Positions 16,727 to 30,108 of a stretch of 64,000 nucleotides of DNA are shown here, piece by piece (the stretch's first letter is position 1; every line of letters starts with the position of its first letter). A program made the position numbers and the translations under genes. The stretch is taken from NCBI RefSeq assembly GCF_003721435.2, contig NZ_CP054585.1:434001-498000 (forward strand), in the 5' to 3' direction. The notes under the pieces were generated by a model. The model saw only the letters and a list, made by a program, of their open reading frames with translations. It ran no database searches and had not been told where the DNA came from. Source of the stretch: Halorubrum sp. CBA1229. GTDB lineage: Archaea; Halobacteriota; Halobacteria; Halobacteriales; Haloferacaceae.

Positions 16727-17113
16727 CTACCGCGGGTCGACGCACTCCCCGGCGACCGCGACGTTCTCCCCGTCGACGGCGACGGTCCCGTCGTAGCGGG
16801 CGCAGACCCCCGCGTCCCAGGCAAGCCGGCCCTCCCAGTCGGCGCCCGTGACCGCGACTTCGTGGCGATCGGCCGTCCCGACCGCCACGTCGAACGCTCG
16901 GGCGACGCCGGGGTCGATCCGCTCGCTCGCCTCCTCGTGCGTCGTCCCGTCGTCGCTTTGGACGACCACGTCGACGTCGACGGGGTCGGCGCCGTCGTTC
17001 CGGACCGTCAGGTCGAGCCGGCCGGGCTCAGGTTCTCCCACTCCGAGACAGCCCGCGACCGCTCCCGTCATCGCGCTCGCGGTCGCCGCGGCGAGGACGC
17101 TGCGTCGATTCAT
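16727..17113 (-). CDS. Tat-type lipoprotein of unknown function
   Basis: The protein has 128 residues. The leader MNRRSVLAAATASAM contains a twin-arginine motif and ends in a lipobox with cysteine at residue 22 (AVAGC). The mature part is a small beta-rich domain resembling an immunoglobulin-like fold (DLTVRNDGADPVDVDVVV) and ends in GECVDPR. It is probably exported folded and lipid-anchored on the outer face of the membrane. No ligand-binding motif is recognised. Confidence 0.75.
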   Translation of the reverse strand: MNRRSVLAAATASAMTGAVAGCLGVGEPEPGRLDLTVRNDGADPVDVDVVVQSDDGTTHEEASERIDPGVARAFDVAVGTADRHEVAVTGADWEGRLAWDAGVCARYDGTVAVDGENVAVAGECVDPR

Positions 17114-17263
17114 GGGGTCGTCTCGTCGCCGCGGGACTTGAATCCCGCAGACGCGACCGTCCGGCTCGGTACGGTCCGCTGGGTCGATGCGGGTCTCTGG
17201 GTCGATACAGGCTTTTATAAAAGCGGTCGGGGCCCGTCCGGACGCCGGCCCCGCCGGGCGCGT

Positions 17264-21804
<4,541 letters not shown>

Positions 21805-21912
21805 CCCGGCGCACGCGCACGCGGGCGTGAGGACGCCGAAAGAATTGGTCGGGGGCGTCGGCTTCCGCCCGGCTTCCCTCCCGACCGAATCCCGAGTTAT
21901 CCTCGCCGTCGG

Positions 21913-22851
21913 TCAGCCGAGCTCCCCGTCCCGGCGCCCATCGAGGAACGCCCGGGCGCGCTCGACGACCGACGCGCGGAATCGGACGGGGTCGACCCCG
22001 GCGGGGTCGGCCTCCCCCTCCCCGAACTGAAGGCGAGTCTCCCTGGCGACCGCCTCGACGGTCCGGTCCGCGAGGGCGTCGACCGTCGCCGGCTCGCCGC
22101 GCCGTTCGAGGGCGGCGACGATCCGTTCGAACCGCTCGCGTCCGGCGTGGATCGAGGCGAGGTCGTCGGGGTCGGTCGGATCGCCGGTCCCGGCGTCGGC
22201 CGGATCGTCGCCGTCCGCGCGATCGCCGTCCCCGTCGTCACCGCCGTCTCCCGCCTCTCTCGCGATCTTCCCGCGGCCGCCTCGCTTGTTCCGGACGACG
22301 ACGCCCGCGGCCGGGCCGTCTCGCCACGCCGACGCTGGGACGGCGTATCCGTCGGGATCGAAGTCGCGGGCGTTCACCTCGCGCGCCACCGCGTTGACCG
22401 GGGCGAGCCCGACCCCTTGGAAGATCGCGACGGCGGCGTCGGGCGGTCGGAACGCCCCCTCGACCGTCTCGTCGTCGGTTCCGTCGTCCGCCCCCGTCCA
22501 CACGTCGGTTCCGAGGAACGGCGGAATGCGTTCCCAGTCGTAATCGGTCCCGCGGCGGTGGGTCGCGACGCCGAGGAACGTCACTCCGGCGGGGTCGGCG
22601 ACGGCCTCCCGAAGCGCCTCCCGGTCGAACCGGCTCCGGACGCGTCGGACCGCGGGCCGGAGCGCGAGCGGCACGGCGTCGAGGTCGGCGTACGTCGCTT
22701 CCGGACCCCCGAACCGGAGGAGCCCGGACTCGTCCATCGAGAAGCGGAGGCCCGTTCCGTCGATCAGTTCGAGGAGCCAGAGGTGGCCCTCGAGGAGGTC
22801 GTCGGGCGCCTCCGGAGCGTCGAGGTCGGGGAGCGGCGGGAACTGGCGCAT
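21913..22851 (-). CDS. RNA-ligase-like protein with altered catalytic motif
   Basis: The protein has 312 residues from ATG at 22851; the longer upstream frame lacks coding character. The layout resembles haloarchaeal RNA-ligase or nucleotidyltransferase-fold proteins. HLWLLELIDGTGLRFSM is the place of motif I (usually KxDG), FLGVATHRRGTDYDWERIPPFLG is the motif III-like region, and GVVVRNKRGGRGKI is the motif V-like region. Here motif I reads ELIDG, with leucine in place of the nucleotidyl-accepting lysine, and motif III lacks the expected glutamate. It is therefore probably not an active ligase. The assignment rests on pattern memory. A poly-acidic insert (about residues 200-240) precedes the C-terminal helical part. 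Confidence 0.6.
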   Translation of the reverse strand: MRQFPPLPDLDAPEAPDDLLEGHLWLLELIDGTGLRFSMDESGLLRFGGPEATYADLDAVPLALRPAVRRVRSRFDREALREAVADPAGVTFLGVATHRRGTDYDWERIPPFLGTDVWTGADDGTDDETVEGAFRPPDAAVAIFQGVGLAPVNAVAREVNARDFDPDGYAVPASAWRDGPAAGVVVRNKRGGRGKIAREAGDGGDDGDGDRADGDDPADAGTGDPTDPDDLASIHAGRERFERIVAALERRGEPATVDALADRTVEAVARETRLQFGEGEADPAGVDPVRFRASVVERARAFLDGRRDGELG

Positions 22852-22983
22852 GGTGTCGCGGTCGGGTGACCGGATCGGAGGCTCCGACCCGCAGCGGGTT
22901 GGCTCTTGGGGAGTCGGCACTGGTCACCCGACGAACCCCCGACTCCCACAGTTACAAGCGGCCGCCGGCCGTAGCGTCGCGCG

Positions 22984-24195
22984 ATGCTACCGATCGCGGA
23001 CGCCTTCGAGCACGGCTACCGGGGCTGCGAGATCCTGTACGGACGCGGTCGCGCGAGCGAGCTGAGCGCGGTCCTCGCCGACCGGGGACTCGGCGACGCG
23101 CTCGTCGTCTGCGGCTCCAACGTCGGCGCCAACGACGACCTGATGGACCCGATCCGCGAGGGGCTCGGCGACCGGCTCGCCGGCGTCTTCGACGGCACGA
23201 CCCCCGACAAGCGCGTCGAAACGGCGTACGACCTCCTGGATAAGCGCGCCGAGGTCGGCGCGGACGCCCTCGTCGCGGTCGGCGGCGGCAGCAGCCTCGA
23301 CGTCGCCCGACAGGCGGCGATGCTCGACGTCGACGGCCGCGACCTGACCGAGCTCCGCGACGACGCGGCCGAGGGCCCCGACGCGCTCGGGTCGCTCGCG
23401 CCCGGGAGCGACCCCTCGCTGCCGGTCGTCGTGATCCCGACGACGTTCGCCGGCGCGGACCTGTCGACGGGCGGCTCGTTAGAGGTGCTGCCGGCCGACG
23501 AGTCGCCCACGGGCCAGCCGCTGACCGTCAGCGGCGACGGGCCGATGCCGGTCGTCGATCTCGCCGACCCGGCGCTGTTCGAGACGACCCCGGAGTCGGT
23601 GCTCGCGGGGTCGGCGATGAACGGCTTCGACAAGGGGATCGAGACGCCGTACGCGAGCGACGCCACTCCCGTCAGCGACGCGAGCGCGGTCCACGGGCTG
23701 CGGCTCCTCGCGGACGCGCTCCCGCGGGTGGCGGGGGACCGACCGGGGAGCGAGGCCGCGACGGACCGGGCGGTGGTCGGCGCGCTGCTCGTCCAGCTCG
23801 ACCGCAAGATATCGGTGATCCACGCGTTCGGCCACGGCTTCGCGCGCCGCTACGACGTCCAGCAGGGCGACGTCCACGCGGTCGTCGCCCCGCACGTCCT
23901 CGCGTACCTCTTCGACGAGGTCGACGCGAGCCGGCGGGCGCTCGCGGCCGGGCTCGGCGTCGACGTCGACGGGCGCGACGACGACGCGATCGCGGAGGAC
24001 GTCGTCGACGCTGTCGCCGCGGTCCGCGACGACCTCCCCGTCCCGTCGCGCCTCCGAGACGTTCCGGCGACCGAGGAGGGAGACCTGCCCGCGATCGCCG
24101 AGTACGTCGTCGACGACTGGTGTATGGACCGGGCGCCCGAGGGCCTCGACACGACGCCGGAGGCGATCGAGGGCGTGCTGCGCGCGGCGTGGTGA
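22984..24195 (+). CDS. Iron-containing alcohol dehydrogenase family protein
   Basis: The protein has 403 residues. It shows the NAD-binding GGGSSLD motif (about residues 101-107), the PTTFAGADLS region and the metal-ligand segment IHAFGHGFARRYDVQQGDVHAVVAPHV (about residues 275-310) of group III (Fe-type) alcohol dehydrogenases. It probably oxidises or reduces a small alcohol or aldehyde with NAD(P). The substrate is unknown. Glycerol dehydrogenase-like relatives also have this layout. ATG at 22984 follows the divergent gene at 22851, and the protein starts directly with an ADH-type N-terminus (EHGYRGCEILYG). Confidence 0.87.
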   Translation: MLPIADAFEHGYRGCEILYGRGRASELSAVLADRGLGDALVVCGSNVGANDDLMDPIREGLGDRLAGVFDGTTPDKRVETAYDLLDKRAEVGADALVAVGGGSSLDVARQAAMLDVDGRDLTELRDDAAEGPDALGSLAPGSDPSLPVVVIPTTFAGADLSTGGSLEVLPADESPTGQPLTVSGDGPMPVVDLADPALFETTPESVLAGSAMNGFDKGIETPYASDATPVSDASAVHGLRLLADALPRVAGDRPGSEAATDRAVVGALLVQLDRKISVIHAFGHGFARRYDVQQGDVHAVVAPHVLAYLFDEVDASRRALAAGLGVDVDGRDDDAIAEDVVDAVAAVRDDLPVPSRLRDVPATEEGDLPAIAEYVVDDWCMDRAPEGLDTTPEAIEGVLRAAW

Positions 24196-24252
24196 CCGGG
24201 CGGCCGGTGCGGTGTCAGCGGTCTTCTCCGCCGCTTAGCGACCGCGACCTCC

Positions 24253-25500
24253 TCAGCGACCGCGATACCGACCCGCGGCGGCGGCCGCCGCGAGGACCGC
24301 GAGGACCGCGGCGACGACGCCGAAGCCGGGAGCGCCGTCGTCGGTGTCCCCGGAACCGTCGTCGCCGGTAGCGTTCGACCCGTTCGCGCCCGGATCGGCC
24401 TCGGACGCGGTGTCGACGCCCTCGACGGTCACCGGGTCGGACTCGACGTCGCCGTCCCGCGCGACGATCGTTCGGTCGCCGGCGGACGAGATCTCCACGT
24501 CGACCTCGCCCCGGGCGTCCGTCTCGCCGACGTCCTCGCCGTCGACCTCGACCGCGGCGCCGGCCGCCGGCTCGCCGTACGCGTTCCGCACCGTCACGCG
24601 AGTCGTCTCCCCGACGAGGACGCGGTCGTTCGCCGGCGTGACGGACAGCGTGGGGGTCCGCTGGGCCGTGGCGTTCACGGTCGCCGGGGACTCCCGCACC
24701 CTGATCCGCTCGGACGAGGCGTCGTACCCGTCTTTGACGATCTCGACCGTGTAGGCGGTGTTCACGGGTACGTTGAGCGAGGCCGTCCCCTCCGTCACCG
24801 TCACCTCGGCGTCGTAGACCGACGAGACCAGCCGAACCGATCCGTCATCGATCCGCCGGGGCGGGTCGAAGTGGTCGTCGAAGGTGCGGACGTCGAGCGT
24901 CACGGTGCCCCGCTCGATCCTGACGGTCTCCTCCGTGTTCAGCGACACCGTCACCTCGCGCTCCGTCTCGTAGTAGCCTGGCTTCACGACCGTGACGTTG
25001 TACGCGCCGCGCTCGAGGCGGGCCGTCTCGTAGGTCCCGTCCGAGCCGGTCTCCCCGCGGTCGACCGTTCGCCCGTCCTCGCGGACGACCACGCTCGCGC
25101 CGGCCTGCGACCGGTTCTCGCCGTCGAGGACCGTCACCGTCGCGGTCCCGCTCCGAGTGACGCCGAGCTCCACGTCCCTCGCGGTCGCGTTATCGACCTC
25201 GAGCGGCCGGTTCCGGACGTAGGTGTCGTCGTCGACGTCCAGCTCGACGCTCGACCCCTCGGGGACGTCGAGGAACACCTTCCCGTTGCTCGCCGTCGTT
25301 CCCGACGCGGTCCCCGCCTCGCCCGAGTCGGTCTCCCACGTCGCCTCGACGGTCACGCCGCCGACGGCGTCGCCATCTTGGTCGACGACGGCGACGGTGA
25401 GGGTCACCGGGTCGGCGCCCTGACCGGCCGCGCCGCCGATCGCGACGGTCGCGACGAACAGTACAGCCACCCCGACGAGCGCCGCGCGTGTGAAATTCAT
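24253..25500 (-). CDS. PGF-CTERM surface protein with repeated Ig-like/carboxypeptidase-regulatory domains
   Basis: The protein has 415 residues. An N-terminal signal peptide (about residues 1-26, ending GGAAGQG) is followed by at least three repeated beta-sandwich domains with the TV(K)PGYYETEREV, VDQDGDAVGGVTV and AYGEPAAGAAVEV patterns typical of CarboxypepD_reg/Big-type domains. The C-terminus has an acidic Gly/Ser linker, then PGF at about residue 391, a hydrophobic helix and basic RYRGR. This is the archaeosortase A sorting signal. The protein is likely cleaved and lipid-anchored by ArtA (36781-37743). Its function may be adhesion or wall support. Confidence 0.82.
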   Translation of the reverse strand: MNFTRAALVGVAVLFVATVAIGGAAGQGADPVTLTVAVVDQDGDAVGGVTVEATWETDSGEAGTASGTTASNGKVFLDVPEGSSVELDVDDDTYVRNRPLEVDNATARDVELGVTRSGTATVTVLDGENRSQAGASVVVREDGRTVDRGETGSDGTYETARLERGAYNVTVVKPGYYETEREVTVSLNTEETVRIERGTVTLDVRTFDDHFDPPRRIDDGSVRLVSSVYDAEVTVTEGTASLNVPVNTAYTVEIVKDGYDASSERIRVRESPATVNATAQRTPTLSVTPANDRVLVGETTRVTVRNAYGEPAAGAAVEVDGEDVGETDARGEVDVEISSAGDRTIVARDGDVESDPVTVEGVDTASEADPGANGSNATGDDGSGDTDDGAPGFGVVAAVLAVLAAAAAAGRYRGR

Positions 25501-25705
25501 GCATATGGAGATATGGGTTCCGGCAGTATATTGCTATGGGCCAATTACTCGGGAAAGCGCGCCGTTTCCCTCGGTTCTTCCCTCACGGACAGCGGGTCCG
25601 CCGTCGGCTCCAACCCCGACTCCGCCGCGGTCCAGCCCCCCGCTCCGTCGCCGGTCCCGACCCCGACTCCGCCGTATTCAAATACGCGCGCGAAGACCAA
25701 CGGAT

Positions 25706-28700
25706 ATGGACGATATCGACGACCAGTACGCGCCCGCGGACGTCGAGTCGGCGGTCGACGAGTACTGGGACGACGCGGACGCGTACGAGGCGGCGAAGGA
25801 GGCGCACGCCGACGACCCGCCCTTCTTCTTCGTGGACGGGCCGCCGTACACCTCCGGGCAGATGCACCTCGGCACGGCGTGGAACAAGACGCTGAAAGAC
25901 GCGATCATCCGCCACAAGCGGATGACCGGCCACCGCGTCACCGACCGCCCGGGCTACGACATGCACGGGCTCCCGATCGAGGTGAAAGTCGAGGAGGAGC
26001 TCGGCTTCGAGAACAAGCGGGACATCGAAGAGTACGGGATGGAGTCGTTCATCGAGAAGTGCAAGGAGTTCGCCGTCACCAACCGCGCGGCGATGGACGA
26101 GGACTTCAAATCCATCGGCGTCTGGATGAACTTCGAGGACCCCTACGAGACGATCGACCCCGAGTACATGGAGGCCGCGTGGTGGGCGTTCTCGAACGTC
26201 GCCGACAACGGGCTCGTCGAGCAGGGGAAGCGCTCCATCTCGCAGTGCCCGCGCTGCGAGACCGGGCTCGCCAACAACGAGGTCGAGTACGAGGACGTCG
26301 AAGACCCCTCGATCTACGTGAAATTCCCGCTCGCCGACCGCGAGGGCAGCCTCGTCATCTGGACGACGACGCCGTGGACGATCCCCGCCAACACCTTCGT
26401 CGCCGTCGACGAGGATCTCACCTACAACGCGGTCCGCGCCGAGCGGGACGGCGAGGAGGAGCTGCTCTACGTCGCCGCCGAGTGCGTCGAGGACGTGCTC
26501 CAGGAGGGCCGCTACGAGTCGTACGAGGTCGAGGCCGAGCTCACGGGCGACGAGCTCGTCGGCTGGGCGTACGACCACCCGCTCGCCGACCACGTCGCCG
26601 AGTACCCCGACTTCGAGGGCGCCGGCCGGGTGTACGCCGCCGACTACGTCGAGGCCGACCGCACCGGGCTCGTCCACTCCGCGCCGGGTCACGGTGAGGA
26701 GGACTTCCACCGCGGCACGGAGCTGGGACTCGACATCTACTGCCCCGTCGGCCCCAACGGCGAGTTCTCCGAGGCGGCCGGCGAGTACGCCGGCCAGTTC
26801 GTGCGCGACGCCAACGACGACATCGTCGAGGACCTCGTCGCCGACGGCCACATGCTCGCGCACGGCACCGTCGACCACAGCTACGGCCACTGCTGGCGCT
26901 GTGACACCGGGATCATCCAGCTGGTCACCGACCAGTGGTTCATCTCGATCACGGACGTGAAGGATGACCTCCTCGACAACATGGAGGAGTCCGAGTGGCA
27001 CCCCCAGTGGGCCCGGGACAACCGGTTCCGCGACTTCATCGAGGACGCGCCCGACTGGAACGTCTCCCGGCAGCGCTACTGGGGCGTCCCGATCCCGATC
27101 TGGGTGCCCGATGACGCCGAGGCGGGGAACCTCGACGAGGACATGATCGTGATCGGCACCCGCGAGGAGCTCGCCGAGCGCGTCGAGGAGGACATCGACC
27201 CCGACTCGATCGACCTCCACCGCCCCGCCGTCGACGACCTGACGATCGTCGAAAACGGCGTCACGTACCGCCGCGTCGAGGACGTGTTCGACGTGTGGCT
27301 CGACTCGTCGGTCGCCAGCTGGGGCACGCTCGGCTACCCGTCCGAGGAGGAGGCCCACGACGAGCTGTGGCCCGCCGACCTCATCGTCGAGGCGCACGAC
27401 CAGACCCGCGGCTGGTTCTGGTCGCAGCTCGGCATGGGAACCGCCGCAGTCGGCGAGGTCCCCTACGAGGAGGTGCTGATGCACGGGTTCGCCAACGACG
27501 AGGACGGCCGCAAGATGTCGAAGTCGGTCGGCAACATCGTCACTCCGGAGGAGGCGATCGAGCGCGCCGGCCGCGACCCGCTCCGCACGTACCTCCTCAG
27601 CCACGACCAGCAGGGGGTCGACCTCGCGTTCGAGTGGGACGGGCTCGGCGAGCTGCAGGGGAAACTCAACATCCTCTGGAACGTGTTCCGCTTCCCGCTG
27701 GAGTACATGGACCTGGACGGCTACGACCCCGCGGAGGCCGACCTCTCGGACGGCGAGTTAGAGCTCGTCGACGAGTGGGTGCTCTCCCGGCTCCAGTCCG
27801 TCGAGACCGAGGTGACCGAGGCGTGGGCCGACTACCGCGTCAGCGACGCGGTCAACGCCGTCATCGAGTTCGTCACGCAGGACGTCTCGCGGTTCTACGT
27901 GAAGGCCGTCCGCGACCGGATGTGGGAGGAGGCGGACTCCGCGTCGAAGCGCGGCGCCTACGCGACGCTCGCGACCGTCCTCGACGAGGTGGTCCGGCTG
28001 CTGGCCCCGATCGCCCCGTACATGACCGAGCGGATGTACCAGACGCTCGACGGGTCGGCGACCACCGTCCACCAGCTCGACTACCCGGAGCCCGACGACG
28101 GGCTCCGCGATCCCGATCTGGAGCGCGACGTGGCCGTCCTCCGCGACGTCGAGGAGGCCGCGGCGAACGCCCGCCAGCAGGCGGGCCGCAAGCTCCGCTG
28201 GCCCGTGCCGCGCGTGGTCGTCGAGAGCGACGACGACGAGGTGACCGCCGCGGTCGAGCGCCTCGCCGACCTGATCGGCGAGCGCGTCAACGCCCGCGAG
28301 GTGACCGTCACCGCCGCGTTCGACGAGCTCGTCGAGACCGCGGAGCCGCAGATGGCCGAGATCGGCCCCGCCTTCGGCGCCGACGCCCAGAAGGTGATGG
28401 ACGCGGTGCAGGGCGCGACCCGCGCGGCGGTCGAGGGCGGCGAGGTGACCGTCGACGGCGAGCCCGTCGACCTCGACGACGCGATGGTCGAGTACGTCGC
28501 CGAACCGCCGGAGAACGTCTCCGGCGCCGACTTCGAGGGCGGCACCGTCTACGTCGACACGTCGCTCACCCCCGAAATCGAGTCGGAGGGGTACGCCCGC
28601 GACGTGATCCGCCGGATCCAGGAGATGCGCAAGGAGCTCGACTTAGACGTCGAGGCGCGGATCCGCGTGGGGGTCGCCGTCGACGACGACCGGATCGCCG

Positions 28701-28858
28701 GCTTCGTCGACGAGCACGCCGACCTGATCGCCGGCGAGGTGCGCGCCGACGAGTGGCTCGACGACCCGAGCGACGCGGCCGACGACGGGGACGGCCTCGT
28801 CGAGGAGTGGGACGTCGAGGACGTCGTCGTGACGATCGGGATCGAGCCGGTCGCGTAG
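25706..28858 (+). CDS. ileS: Isoleucyl-tRNA synthetase
   Basis: The protein has 1050 residues, normal for an archaeal IleRS. The class I motifs are visible: PPYTSGQMHLGTAWNK (HIGH-type, near residue 54) and GRKMSKSVGN (KMSKS, starting at residue 603). The editing insertion includes TTTPWTIPANTFVAV, and the anticodon domain starts near residue 700 (DEWVLSRLQSVETEV). ATG at 25706 is chosen because the first real conserved block (DDQYAPADVESAVDEYWDD) follows; the open frame upstream is non-coding. It charges tRNA(Ile) and edits valine. Confidence 0.97.
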   Translation: MDDIDDQYAPADVESAVDEYWDDADAYEAAKEAHADDPPFFFVDGPPYTSGQMHLGTAWNKTLKDAIIRHKRMTGHRVTDRPGYDMHGLPIEVKVEEELGFENKRDIEEYGMESFIEKCKEFAVTNRAAMDEDFKSIGVWMNFEDPYETIDPEYMEAAWWAFSNVADNGLVEQGKRSISQCPRCETGLANNEVEYEDVEDPSIYVKFPLADREGSLVIWTTTPWTIPANTFVAVDEDLTYNAVRAERDGEEELLYVAAECVEDVLQEGRYESYEVEAELTGDELVGWAYDHPLADHVAEYPDFEGAGRVYAADYVEADRTGLVHSAPGHGEEDFHRGTELGLDIYCPVGPNGEFSEAAGEYAGQFVRDANDDIVEDLVADGHMLAHGTVDHSYGHCWRCDTGIIQLVTDQWFISITDVKDDLLDNMEESEWHPQWARDNRFRDFIEDAPDWNVSRQRYWGVPIPIWVPDDAEAGNLDEDMIVIGTREELAERVEEDIDPDSIDLHRPAVDDLTIVENGVTYRRVEDVFDVWLDSSVASWGTLGYPSEEEAHDELWPADLIVEAHDQTRGWFWSQLGMGTAAVGEVPYEEVLMHGFANDEDGRKMSKSVGNIVTPEEAIERAGRDPLRTYLLSHDQQGVDLAFEWDGLGELQGKLNILWNVFRFPLEYMDLDGYDPAEADLSDGELELVDEWVLSRLQSVETEVTEAWADYRVSDAVNAVIEFVTQDVSRFYVKAVRDRMWEEADSASKRGAYATLATVLDEVVRLLAPIAPYMTERMYQTLDGSATTVHQLDYPEPDDGLRDPDLERDVAVLRDVEEAAANARQQAGRKLRWPVPRVVVESDDDEVTAAVERLADLIGERVNAREVTVTAAFDELVETAEPQMAEIGPAFGADAQKVMDAVQGATRAAVEGGEVTVDGEPVDLDDAMVEYVAEPPENVSGADFEGGTVYVDTSLTPEIESEGYARDVIRRIQEMRKELDLDVEARIRVGVAVDDDRIAGFVDEHADLIAGEVRADEWLDDPSDAADDGDGLVEEWDVEDVVVTIGIEPVA

Positions 28859-29017
28859 GACGCCGTTCGCACGGGTTCGATCGCGGAAGGTGCCCGTCAG
28901 TCGCGCGGCAGACGGACCGGCCGCGAAACTGATCGCGCTTTGCGTTCGCACCGCCGGTAATGTGCCAACAATTCTCGTCCCGAAACCTATAGGTGAGTTC
29001 TTTACTCATGGTTACCC

Positions 29018-29488
29018 ATGCATGTCCGGGCGGCGCGGCCCGACGACGCGGAGACGCTACGGACGGCGGTCTCGCGTGCCCGCGAGGCGACCGTCTTCGA
29101 CGACATCGGATCCCCTCTTCTGGACGTGTCCGCCGCCGGCGTCCGCGAGGCCGCCGCGGAGGCGGAGTGGTCGTTCCTGATGGAGGACGAGGACGGTCCC
29201 GTCGGCGTCGCCATCGCGCATCCCGACGCCGAGGGAACGGAGGCGGAGCTGCTCGCGCTGTGGGTCCATCCGAACCACGCGGGCGAGGGAGTCGCCGCCG
29301 AACTGCTCTCTCGCGTCGCGTCGTCGGTGACCGACCGCGACGTCGACACGCTCCGGGCGAGCGTCCCCGCCGACAGCCCCGGCGCGCAGGAGTTCTTCGC
29401 CGCGCACGGGTTCAGCCCGCGCGGGACCCGGCGGGGCCACGCCGGCGACGAATCGATAGTCGTCGCCGACGCGTGCGAGCTCCGGTGA
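29018..29488 (+). CDS. GNAT-family acetyltransferase
   Basis: The protein has 156 residues. The acetyl-CoA-binding block LLALWVHPNHAGEGVAAELLSRV (about residues 89-112) has the R/Q-x-x-G-x-G/A pattern, here HAGEGVA. The C-terminus has the FFAAHGFSPRGTRR beta-strand/loop typical of the fold. It transfers an acetyl group to an amine or an N-terminus. The substrate is unknown. The ATG lies 31 bases after a CCTATAGG stretch that may serve as the TATA region. Confidence 0.82.
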   Translation: MHVRAARPDDAETLRTAVSRAREATVFDDIGSPLLDVSAAGVREAAAEAEWSFLMEDEDGPVGVAIAHPDAEGTEAELLALWVHPNHAGEGVAAELLSRVASSVTDRDVDTLRASVPADSPGAQEFFAAHGFSPRGTRRGHAGDESIVVADACELR

Positions 29489-29551
29489 CGCGTCGGTCGC
29501 GCTACTTTTAAAAGACGCTCCGCGGTGCCGAACCGGTCGGCCGCCCCGGCC

Positions 29552-29980
29552 TCACTTCAGACGCTCCTGCAGAAACGAGGGGTGCGCGGCGGTGACGCCG
29601 TCGATCGCCAGCAGCTTTTCGGAGATGACGTCGCCGAGCTCGTCGCCGTCGCCGGCGCGCACCTCGGCCATCAGCATGTGGTCGCCCGAGGAGGTGTACA
29701 GCGCCTGCACCTCCTCGAGCTCTTTCAGCTCGCGGGTCGCCCCCACGTACTTCCCGGAGTCGACGTCCATCCCGACCATGGCGATCGACTGCGACGAGAG
29801 CTTCTTCGGGTCGACCTCCGCCGAGTACCCGACGATCACGCCCCTCTCCTCGAGGCGGTCGATATACTTGCGCACCGTCGGTTTCGAGACGTCGGCCCGG
29901 TCGGCGATCTCCGCGCAGGAGGCCTGCGCGTCCTCCTCTAACACCGACAGGATCCGCTCTTCCGTCGATACCGTACTCAT
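29552..29980 (-). CDS. Lrp/AsnC-family transcriptional regulator
   Basis: The protein has 142 residues. An N-terminal winged helix-turn-helix (about residues 5-55; EIADRADVSKPTVRKYIDRLEERGVI) is followed by an AsnC-type ligand-binding domain (MVGMDVDSGKYVGATREL). Such proteins sense amino acids or other small metabolites as dimers or octamers. It lies just downstream of korAB on the same strand, 128 bases away, so it could read their metabolic state. The target and ligand are not evident from sequence. Confidence 0.88.
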   Translation of the reverse strand: MSTVSTEERILSVLEEDAQASCAEIADRADVSKPTVRKYIDRLEERGVIVGYSAEVDPKKLSSQSIAMVGMDVDSGKYVGATRELKELEEVQALYTSSGDHMLMAEVRAGDGDELGDVISEKLLAIDGVTAAHPSFLQERLK

Positions 29981-30019
29981 ACCCGACTCTTTGTCACCAC
30001 GGAAAAAATACCTTGCGAA

Positions 30020-30074
30020 CCGAAAAAAGAGACGAACAGACGACGAACCGTTCCGGGATCGGGCGGCGATCCCG
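30020..30074 (-). terminator. Putative terminator downstream of korAB
   Basis: In the minus direction a perfect 7-base hairpin (CGGGATC/GATCCCG at 30054-30060 and 30068-30074) is followed by a T-run (CTCTTTTTTCGG, complementary to 30020-30031). Archaeal termination needs mainly the T-run. The site lies between the korB stop and the Lrp gene. Confidence 0.5.
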
Positions 30075-30108
30075 GTCTACGACCGCCTCAGACGCGCTTG
30101 CCGAGACC

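Noticed and set aside
17205-17230. Palindrome CTTTTATAAAAG between the lipoprotein gene and gyrA
   Set aside because: It looks like a TATA region or AT palindrome, but it is about 100 bases from the lipoprotein start and downstream of gyrA, so I could not link it to a gene or show it is a terminator.
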